DNA of 64,000 nucleotides. Origin: Eutypella sp. D-1. Taxonomy: Eukaryota; Ascomycota; Sordariomycetes; Xylariales; Diatrypaceae. Location of the stretch: the NCBI GenBank assembly GCA_023313575.1, contig JAJTTP010000026.1:372001-436000 (forward strand). Reading direction: 5' to 3'. The notes beneath the pieces are model-generated. The model saw nothing but the letters and a program-made list of their open reading frames with translations. It searched no databases and was not told the DNA's origin. How positions within the stretch are numbered: the first letter of the stretch is position 1; every line of letters starts with the position of its first letter. Of this stretch, positions 55,948-64,000 are shown in pieces. Made by a program: the position numbers and the translations under genes.

Positions 55948-57520
55948 TTTTCCCCCTCTCGCTGTCAGGCTGTGTCGGTCGGACTGAGATTTGGGCGTGT
56001 CGCATCGTTGGATGCGATAGTCCGAGTAAGTGTGCGACGGGTGTTGAATGGAAATTTGGTGGTTAGTGGGTTAATCACGCGTGAAGGTGTGTGGGGACAG
56101 GAGAGGAATTTGTATTTTTAGCAGTCGATAAAATAAGAGCAGCCATAGGCCACAACCGCCACACGGACTCCTCGGCAGATTACTTAGCCGGGTCAAGTAG
56201 GGGAGTAGGGGACTTTGATAGCCCTCAACTTCAAAGCATCTCGTACGCAAGGCTTATTAAAAACGAATACCTTGTTATATTAGTATAGAATATGTAGTTA
56301 GTACCTAATCATTCATGTATTTACGTGCTCACTATATGCTACATAGTTCCATATCTAGTATTATAACGAATTATCCGTTCCATTATGTCCACTATAAACG
56401 AAGTCTATTCAGTGGCTCCTTTAGTGACTTTGGTAGGGGCGGCCCTAGCCAGTGGTATTAAGACGGTCCCACCAGGCTCATACAGTGACTGTAGAACTTA
56501 GATTCTACAACATCATTACCACCATCAATACACACTTTTTGGAATCAACACTGTCATGGATCGATGGGCTAATGCGTAGCGTCGCTATCCTTATTTTGGA
56601 TAGTGTGAAGATGCGTACGTAAAACAGGTCACTTATGGCTTAAAAGTTCTTACAATTGATTCCAAAAAGATGGTATTGATGGTGGTAACGATGTTGTAGA
56701 ATCTAAGTTCTACAGTCCAGTATGAGACCGGTGGGACCGTCTAAATACCGCTGGGCTAGGGTCGCCCCTACCAATACTTTAAAAAACTTGCTTATGGTGT
56801 TGGCCAAAAAGCAGGATATAAATTAAGATGTGTTAAAATATAGGGAGCACTGAATTGTTGTTCTATTGATCGATTGTGCCCAATTGGGCACCGCAAACGC
56901 CACCTATTAAGTGCGATTCCCCTGCTTCGGTGTATCCGAGAATTACGTGATTAACGGGCCACTATTTCTACTGATCGCCCAGAATTAACCACCAAAATAG
57001 CCCTGCTATTTTGTGACAAAAGAGCCGTAGTAATCCCGGACGGGCTCATTAGGGTTTGAGAATTCGACTATGACTCGTCCTTTGCGTCCTGGCCGAGGAC
57101 ACCAGGTGTTTTAAAAGATTATGGTAAAGAGTGGAAAAGGTTGTATTTTTTAAGATAGGGGCCTTTGGCCCTGATAACGAATGACTAATTAGCTAAATAC
57201 AGGCTCCAAGCCACTGTGTGGCTGACGCTACACCAGGCCCCACCACCATCTTTCGTCTAACACAAACACCTTCCGGTTCATATTCTTCGTTCGCAGGAGT
57301 ATCAGACTATGTCTTATTTCTCGAGCTACGACGTAACCACATCTTGTCTGTGGCGACTATCATAAGGCCCGCATCTGCAGGCAAGTATAGCCGATCGCTA
57401 ACAAGACACCTGCTAACGTCCTACAGAGAATATGTCTACCGGAGAAAAGGCGCTGGTCCAGCAAGACGATCTATCTCTGAGGAATTTTCGGAAGGCCATA
57501 AACCATATACATAAACTTTT
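55948..57520. other. Intergenic with a MITE
   Basis: Contains the inverted-repeat element at 56430-56774. Frames at 57218-57514 (+) overlap the 3' end of the next gene's region without a motif and are not called. Confidence 0.45.
56430..56774. mobile_element. MITE with 118-bp terminal inverted repeats
   Basis: The left arm (56430-56547) starts TTGGTAGGGGCG and the right arm (56657-56774) ends CGCCCCTACCAA. The arms are inverted copies at roughly 90% identity by eye, and a 109-bp spacer without coding capacity separates them. Such foldback elements are non-autonomous DNA transposons. I could not settle the target duplication: ACT appears on both sides but is imperfectly placed. Confidence 0.8.
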
Positions 57521-58391
57521 CTATATAGAGCTAATGTACTCCTGAAACTTCGTAATAAGTTCGGGAGCGCCCAGTTCTGCATTCTCTCCCTCAGAAATTA
57601 TTTGGAAAAGGTCGATACATGCTTGGACAATCTGCTGGGGGAAGCTTCGCGCGACCTCTGAAGCAATCATCCGCAGTAGTGGTTCGTTAATATTCGATGA
57701 CCTTTTACTTTTAGCTGTTAAGCATTGCCGTCATCACGGCCTAAGAAGGTACATACACTATTCGTTCTGCGATGTCTGAATAGGCGATAAGCAAGAATGG
57801 AGAGGATCCTGCAAGCTGGAGCCATCTCCGTGCGCTCCTCTTACGTTCTAAGAGTTTACGCCGTAGCAACGGAATGTTTTCCTTCTTTTGAGCACTTGCG
57901 TATATATCTATCGCAATAGTTGCATCTCGATATCCAGTCGCGCGGTGGATAAGCCCGTTTGACCGATCGGCAGAAACGATTTTTTTCAAAGAGTTAAATA
58001 CGCTCATCAATTGCATATACGCGATTCGTTTCAGTAATTCGTCCTTTGGACTTAAAATGATGTTGTCTATCGTTCGGAAAGCATCGAGGATATGGGGGTC
58101 TGAACTTTTGATGTTTATAGGAATTGTGGTTTGTCGGATCAAATAAGCACCATTGATTAAGGTCAACCTACCGATCTCAGTAAAGAAGTTAACAGTCCCA
58201 TCACGAGCGAGTTTGGATGAAATCTCTTGAATTCGGGATATATCTCGTTCTGACAGTTGAGATTTTAGAACCTTGTCTATGTTATTTGTGTCTTTTAGTT
58301 CGTCGGAGACGTCATCATCCAAGGATAGCTGTGCGGACATATCGACGAGATATGTCAGATCATTAGAAACCTGGCGTCCTGCTTGCAACAT
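57521..58391 (-). CDS. Two-exon helical protein of unknown function
   Basis: ATG at 58391. Exon 1 (58391-57757) and exon 2 (57707-57521) are joined by a 49-nt intron (GTATGT, CTTAAC, AAAAG). The product is 273 aa, helical throughout (DISRIQEISSKLARDG, SVFNSLKKIVSADRS, ARSFPQQIVQACIDLFQII), with a basic stretch RRKLLERKRSARR near residue 180 and a weak hydrophobic segment after it. Without splicing the frame would end four codons beyond the donor; the spliced form extends naturally. No family recognised. A 28-bp tandem array lies about 190 bp upstream of its start. Confidence 0.6.
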
Positions 58392-58579
58392 TATCGACTC
58401 GTATTAAAAAATGTAGAAGTTCTGCGACGATAAATTGCGTAATTTTCTAAGTATTATAACCAATTAAATTAAGCTGTTTATGATTTGCATAATTTTAAGT
58501 AAAGAATCATTCTGCTTTATAATCTTTTTTCAATACTTACGTTTTACGCTGTGATCCAAGCGATTTTCGGAGCTTTTAG

Positions 58580-58710
58580 TTTCGTGGCTCCCTTATCCAG
58601 TTCCCTGTTTCGTGGCTCCCTTATCCAGTTACTTATTTCGTGGCTCCTTGCTCCAGATTCCAGTTTCGTGGCTCCCTGCTCCAGCTCCTAGTTTCGTGGC
58701 TCCTAGTAGG
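58580..58710. repeat. 28-bp tandem array (TTTCGTGGCTCC...)
   Basis: Units begin at 58580, 58608, 58636, 58664 and 58692 with an exact 28-bp period; each starts TTTCGTGGCTCC, followed by a more variable CTTATCCAG or CTGCTCCAG half. The last unit is partial. It lies upstream of the 57521-58391 gene and is free of coding signal. Confidence 0.85.
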
Positions 58711-61175
58711 TAATGTCCAAGACAGGATCCCTAGCCCCGGGAACAGGCTACAGTACTTCCCAGGCGTTCCATCCTATTGAGACCATTTTATGACGTCCAT
58801 TGGACGTGTACCAGATCCAGACTAGGTTTTCACTTCCAAGATCATGTGGCAGGCGCTGTGGGGAAACTGCAATACCGATTGAATGGATGAATGATGGTGT
58901 AGATAAGAGAAGTCTAAGCCATAAGAGCGCTGTTAAAAAGTGGCTTGTCTAGTGCTGGGGCTGGTGCGGGGCACAGATTACATAACAACGGCGTTTTTAC
59001 TTCTAAAACTGGAGAAGTTATGGCTCACATAACATTACGTTTAACCCTATATAATAATAGGCCATAAATTTACCCCCCCAAACACCGCTATATGCTATAT
59101 GCTAAGCAGCTTATAAACTACTGGAACGAATTTAATATTACCATGTATTAATTAACGTCTATATCGTCCGGTACCATCCCGTCCGCGATTATATAAAGTA
59201 GTAGTAGTAGTAGTATTGGTTAACGCCGCGAGGAGCCTCCCTTGGGGCATAGGGGCGTGCTAGGCTAGGATTTACTCAGTACATACATCTGTATATATAG
59301 ATACCCATCTAGCGAATGAAGATCTTGCTTAAAAGCGGTCTAGCTGTATCCTCCTTGCGGCCCAGTGAAGGTAGTACCCAGCAAAGAAAGCTCGTCACCC
59401 TAGAGCGACTGATGAGCACGTCCACTGAAGAAAGAGGCAAATCCTTCAAGGCGAACAGTAGAAGCAAAGTTGGAAAAAGCTCAACTGCAAGTGGCACGTC
59501 GTCCAAATAGACAGCAAGCCGATCCCACATGCACCACCTCCCCTTTAATCCCTCCATCCGTATCATCCATCGTCGTCCTTCTCCCACCTCTGTTCCTATC
59601 CATCCTCTGTATCCCCCGTGCCATAGGTTTAACGTCGGGTCATCGGAGCTGCCATGGCGGCAACAGCAGCTGTCAAGGGTGTAAGATGATCATTGCCGCA
59701 GAGCCAGGGCTACGACCATGACCGGAAACCCGTTGCAAAACGGCCTCTCACCAGGCCGGCAACGGGAATGGTCGAAGACTACTAAGGCGCTGGGTCGTAG
59801 CGTGGTCGAATAGCGATCAGTCGTAGCGAGTCGGTCGGCGGTGGCTGGTCGGACGATGGGTCGCGCAAGGGTGTGGGTGCCGGGAAGAAGTGAAATCAAC
59901 GTGCGAGAGCCTTGTAATGGCCTTCCCAGTGTTGTCTTGTCTTTCATTACCTCGTCGCACCGGGTGGAATTCGTCGTGTTCGTGCTGTTGAAGCATGGGA
60001 TAGAGGGCGAATGGTCCAGGTGTCAGACCCAAGATGGGCGATGCCCGCCGGTCGCCGGTTGTATGGGGTTGCGCAGCCATTTGGCGGGCCGGTCTTATCA
60101 CTGCACTAACAGTGGAGTGCCAAGAATCAAATTTTCAAGGGAAGGTGCGCGATTATATAAAGATAAAGGAGAATTCCGCATTCCAGGTAAAGGCAAATAG
60201 TTCGGGACGCGTCGTATAAAAGCAGTCCATCAGATATATGTTTTAAACAACTACTTCTTGATTTAGGATTAGATTATTGCGCCTTGGGGCGCTTATTGTG
60301 ATTTTAGGGAGAATTCAAGCGAGGTCACGAAACGCCCCAACATCCCCCCCCCCCAAATTAACAGCCACTGTCAGCACGAGGCAGACAGGGCCTCGAGATC
60401 AGCGCGGAGCTCACTGTCATCAACCTAAGTACCAAGATATACGGGCTTATTGAGGTCGCCCCTAAGCTTATCCCTTGGCCTAGCCTTTAAAAGGCGGCTG
60501 TAACGAACCTATCCCTTGCCGGACTGTTAAGGTAAGTGATACGTCAGAAACTCTTGATTTGCAGGTAGCAATAAGCAAGAAGGGGTTCGAGGTTTGTTCG
60601 TTAAAGAGATTTCAAAATCCTCTAATTATAAGAATAGTCTTAGATTGATAGCTGAGGAAAAAAACTAAATAAATGACTAGATATGAAGGAAATCTATAGG
60701 TTTATGTATTTCAACATCTTTATCCAAGATCTTTTAGATCCGCTGGATCTATTAAGTTTTGTAGATCAACCTGATCCGCCAGATCCACCTCAATGCTTAA
60801 GTTATCCGAGATTTATCGGTGCTTGGATCTCTTGTAAGCCCTATGTTCTCCTAAAGAACGTGTCCACATTGACGGACCTCTTGGAGTTGTAACAGCAATT
60901 TATACAGCGCGAAGCCTACGAAAAGAACCTGTCACAGCCTCAACCACTCGGTTAGACATGGATGAAGGGCTTCTTCGCTCGAAATCTCGAAGTGAAGACG
61001 AAGGTAGGGCGTCGTTTGGACTTTAAGCGTGTGAATGTCGCTTGTCCGGAGAACGTCAACATATTTCGTAACCGCCCCCCTCCCTTGTATTCATCAGCCG
61101 TTTTGTTCTGAACTATATTCAACTCATAGGATAATGGTATACCAGAGAAATGTTCCCCAAAACGCTGCTCTTGTA
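58711..61175. other. Intergenic, no gene supported
   Basis: Frames at 59309-59587 and 59690-60200 mirror each other on both strands. A (AGT)n microsatellite lies at 59196-59215. 60715-60795 is rich in AGATCC words. A C-run occurs at 60344-60355. No gene or element end recognised. Confidence 0.45.
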
Positions 61176-62198
61176 CTACCAGCTGATTCCCTGGATTTTC
61201 TCCATCACATTTGTCGGTCCTGGCACACAATCAAGCTTAAGCGCAAATGCAAGATCATCGGGGTGGATAATCTCATCGTGCTCATTGATCGCTGGAACGT
61301 GTGATTCTGAATACACCATTCTTTTACAGTCGAAGTATGGCAACCGAAAGATGGACCGCGAGAGTTTCTCGCGTCGAAATGAAGCACCAGGTGTTAATGG
61401 GTCGCATCTTTTGCACGCTATTTTCGAGTAATGGTACCCGTTTCTTTGACAATTTTCCTGCAGATCATACCACAGAGTCGGACACATCTCAATAAGCGGT
61501 AAATCTCCATACATGTCGTTGGTATATGCCCATACAAGGTCGATTCCGTTCTCATTCGGGACGTAGGTTTTCATCCATGACGTCCAATCGTTCCCAGGAA
61601 GCGGAAGGTCTCCTGCATATCCAGGAGGCGGGATAATGGTCGTCTTTGAAAAAGCCATGCCTGATTTGCGGGCTTCGCGGGCTTCGCGAGATGGTCCCCA
61701 CACGACACCTCCATCCGTTGCCACGAGAAAATGAGCATATCGCCGTACTTCCTCCCTTCTTCGCCTCTCGTCTCGCACTTCTCTCGAGACTCTGACAGCC
61801 AACCATAACCTGAGAGGAGATCTCCTCCTATGTGTAAGTGGGCACTGCAGCCTCGACCTCCAAGTTTCGAGGTCGCCGCCAATGAGCAACGCGGTATGGC
61901 CTTTTGAGATCATTTGGTGGATCCAATCGACATGCTCTGGAATATCTCGAAGTAAGGTTACGGATTTCTTAGTTATGCCCTGCCACTCGGGATTTCGAAA
62001 CAGCCCGATAACTGACAAAAGAATAGCGGCATCGGATCCTGATAGATATTGTAGTATTGTCCTAAGAACAGGGTAAAAGCATACGCATATATGTTCCAAT
62101 CGACTGATTTCGGAACTAGTATGTTTTCCAAGGTTCATATTAAGGTTGGGTAGGACGCGGAACTGAAGATCCGCTGATAGTTCGGCGCTTGGAGCCAT
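61176..62198 (-). CDS. F-box-like conserved fungal protein
   Basis: ATG at 62198 opens 340 codons without introns. Near residues 38-65 the sequence VLRTILQYLSGSDAAILLSV resembles an F-box helix pair (L..IL.YL...D...L), the Skp1-binding part of ubiquitin-ligase adaptors. Further on, PEHVDWIHQMISKGHTALLI is a distinctive block, then a basic arginine-rich stretch. Then come WTSWMKTYVP and LWYDLQENCQRNGY, and a C-terminal block with CKRC. The family is uncharacterised and expanded in some Sordariomycetes, from memory. The direct GGGCTTCGC repeat at 61669-61686 lies inside the frame without breaking it. Confidence 0.55.
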   Translation of the reverse strand: MAPSAELSADLQFRVLPNLNMNLGKHTSSEISRLEHICVCFYPVLRTILQYLSGSDAAILLSVIGLFRNPEWQGITKKSVTLLRDIPEHVDWIHQMISKGHTALLIGGDLETWRSRLQCPLTHRRRSPLRLWLAVRVSREVRDERRRREEVRRYAHFLVATDGGVVWGPSREAREARKSGMAFSKTTIIPPPGYAGDLPLPGNDWTSWMKTYVPNENGIDLVWAYTNDMYGDLPLIEMCPTLWYDLQENCQRNGYHYSKIACKRCDPLTPGASFRREKLSRSIFRLPYFDCKRMVYSESHVPAINEHDEIIHPDDLAFALKLDCVPGPTNVMEKIQGISW

Positions 62199-63175
62199 GG
62201 TGATCGGTAAGAAGTTGACAGGGAATGGATTATGTAGTCCGACTGAATGCTGTAAATTTAAGGCAGAGGCATAGGCATGTGTCGATATGTAAGCGGGGGA
62301 TTCAAGTCAGAAATAGAATAAGAAGAGATGGGCAGAGGATATTTATAGAGAGCCATGCGGCTGATCGTATATAATGTCACACGTTTAAAGTGTTATGACC
62401 TGAATGGGTCATGTGGCAGAACGGAGATAAAACGCTCCGTCTTCTGTAGCAAGGGTTATCCACACCACAAACAACGCCACACGACCGGTCACGTGACATG
62501 GATCTGGATGGATCTGAGATCCAACAGTTGCACCACATTCCAGTGTCAGGAACAAAGGATACAAATAGTATATAGCGAAGCTCATTAACTCTCTCTTAAA
62601 TAGTCTTCAAGCTCACCAGTTTGCAATACAACTTGGTTACCCAAAGCATCCATCTCTTTGATTCACCAGACGTAACAACCCTCGCTCACATTACCATAGC
62701 ACAAACTCTCGACTAGACCTTAAAGCTAACTAAAGCCCAGCCGTTACATCGGTGATCTTTACAGAGCAGTTCTAACAGGGTTCTTTTTTTTTTCCGACGC
62801 TTATCCGGTAAAAATAATGGACTTGGATTACTAGTCTCTCTAAGGACTGAACTTTTTTCTTTGTTGGTTTGTAACGGTCATCTGATATTATATGCTAAGT
62901 GTGGGGATCGAATTCGCGGCAAACCAAAAGGAAAAAGCGTCCCCTCATGCTGTGTGTCAATTTCGTTCAAGACCCAGACCGCTGCTAAACCGCTTATGGG
63001 TACATACAGAAAGAGGAAAGGGGTGTGCTGCAATAAGACATGGGGGCCATGCAGTAGATTTTTAGCCCAGACGCGTCAACGTGTTTTAACCTCACCGCAT
63101 TCATATTCCGAGGCTTTAGCAACAACTGCATTAAGCGAATAGTTTTTCACTCATGCCATCGCGCAGGCTAGGAAC
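62199..63175. other. Intergenic, no gene supported
   Basis: Promoter-proximal DNA for both neighbouring genes; 62355-62588 and 62861-63142 have short motif-free frames. A T-run lies at 62785-62794. Confidence 0.4.
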
Positions 63176-64000
63176 ATGACGAAAAAGAGTAGCCAGAAAT
63201 GTTATGCTGTCTGCACTGGTCGAATCCCTGGCATATACCACAGCTTGGGCGAGTGCCAGGCGCAGGTCTCTGGCTATTCTGGGGCTGAGTATAGGGCGTT
63301 CTCCACACGACAGAGTGCAGCAGCCTGGCTTGCTAGTACGAGCGCCAAAATTACATCGTCAACCTCCTCCGCTCCTCCTAAAAAAAGCAAGGCCAAAACA
63401 ACGCGCTTTTATGCTGTCGCTATCGGCCGGACTCCTGGGATCTACACGGATCGCGCCCTTGCAGAGGCATCACATTTAGGGTTCAAGGGCGCGAAGCACA
63501 AGCGTTTCAAAACGCGCACCGAGGCTGAAAGGTATACGAGTACGCATGGCAGTTCCAGCATAGACACGTCTCTTCGCGCAGTTGAAAATGAGAAAGACAA
63601 CACAGAAAACGGCAGCCCAACGCCCAGTCGGGGCAATTCTGTTGATGTCCCGGATATAACTCCGCCGCCATTTATGCGAAGCGTCTACGAATCGTCACAG
63701 CGTGAACAACGCGAACTCGACATCCAGACCTCCTCGGCCAGCGCTGATAGGATTAAACGTGAAGACTCGTCGGCCTTATTCGCGGCTATGGTCGACGACG
63801 AACCCCCACCATCGGCACAATCCCCATCCTCCATGCAACCTCCACCCTCCTCGTTTTTTGCTCAGTTCCAGGATTTCACGCCCAGCGACAGCACGCCTTT
63901 CGACGATGAATTTGGCCGGTGCATGTCATCGCAAGGCCTAGTGCCACGGACCGCCGAGTACAGGCGCCAGCGAACAATGGCAATTCGACACGAAATCAAG
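63176..64000 (+). CDS. Protein with two RNase H1 N-terminal (viroplasmin-type) domains, 5' part
   Basis: ATG at 63176 opens 275 codons and runs off the window without a stop. Residues about 7-50 (CYAVCTGRIPGIYHSLGECQ, then YRAFST) and about 75-118 (FYAVAIGRTPGIY, then HKRFKTRTEAE) are two copies of the small domain found at the N-terminus of eukaryotic RNase H1 (Cauli_VI family), which binds RNA/DNA hybrid or double-stranded RNA. The following region is Ser/Pro-rich and contains IKRED, a SUMO-site-like motif. In RNase H1 a single such domain precedes the nuclease; here it is doubled, and no nuclease is seen yet. This is a host gene, not a viral copy, by sequence context. Confidence 0.75.
   Translation, partial: MTKKSSQKCYAVCTGRIPGIYHSLGECQAQVSGYSGAEYRAFSTRQSAAAWLASTSAKITSSTSSAPPKKSKAKTTRFYAVAIGRTPGIYTDRALAEASHLGFKGAKHKRFKTRTEAERYTSTHGSSSIDTSLRAVENEKDNTENGSPTPSRGNSVDVPDITPPPFMRSVYESSQREQRELDIQTSSASADRIKREDSSALFAAMVDDEPPPSAQSPSSMQPPPSSFFAQFQDFTPSDSTPFDDEFGRCMSSQGLVPRTAEYRRQRTMAIRHEIK

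Noticed and set aside
59690..60200. Overlapping 94-119 codon frames on both strands
   Set aside because: No motif, mutually overlapping, arginine/glycine-biased; no splice context.
1..64000. CRISPR array or bacterial operon structure
   Set aside because: No regularly spaced identical repeats with unique spacers and no Shine-Dalgarno-led gene runs; introns show a eukaryotic source.

Overview
The window looks like accessory DNA of a filamentous ascomycete (Pezizomycotina). The protein-coding genes carry short introns of about 42-94 nt with GTRNGT donors, CTRAC-like branch sites and YAG acceptors. There are Zn(II)2Cys6 regulators, NLR-like TPR proteins, an I/Tad-type LINE, a small solo LTR and a MITE. 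No prokaryotic gene organisation, rRNA, convincing tRNA or CRISPR array was seen. Coding density is low and many genes are broken, which fits a transposon-rich or recombining compartment.

Layout. 0-8 kb: degenerate repeats, an NLR-type TPR fragment, a small membrane peptide, NLR-like gene A (3674-5715) and an aminoglycoside/choline-kinase-type gene. 8.6-9.8 kb: a LINE fragment split by a solo LTR. 10-16 kb: repeat-like DNA, a convergent pair of unknown genes (one frameshifted) and a small zinc-binding peptide. 16.3-19.1 kb: an intact five-exon Zn2Cys6 regulator. 21.5-31 kb: a block containing DUF3723, a coiled-coil protein, a patatin-like phospholipase (PLP) of the Starship type, a MADS-box-like protein and a ferric-reductase-like protein. 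This is the accessory-gene set typical of Starship giant transposons, but every large member is damaged and no DUF3435 captain is visible. 34-36.3 kb: a large intronless orphan with an in-frame TAG. 38.4-46.7 kb: NLR-like copy B (split by the same solo LTR), a decayed paralogue of the Zn2Cys6 regulator, a second copy of the small membrane peptide, and NLR-like copy C on the other strand. 51-56 kb: a GC-richer island with a DUF3716-like protein, an FHA-pseudokinase fusion and an unknown basic protein. 56-64 kb: a MITE, a 28-bp tandem array, two conserved unknowns and the start of a protein with two RNase H1 N-terminal (viroplasmin-type) domains running off the end.

The main points are as follows. 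(1) The 21-31 kb block is best read as the interior of a relic Starship. (2) Three paralogues (A, B, C) look like NLRs that lost the P-loop but kept a GLPL-like motif, the winged helix and the TPR-like C-terminus; NLRs are usual Starship cargo. (3) Several otherwise open genes contain a single in-frame TAA or TAG that could derive from CAA or CAG, the signature expected of light repeat-induced point mutation (RIP). (4) A 31-aa single-pass membrane peptide is preserved at two distant loci, each near an NLR-like gene.

Exon joins were worked out by reading splice signals, phase and paralogue agreement by eye. Family names rest on motif recognition without database searches.
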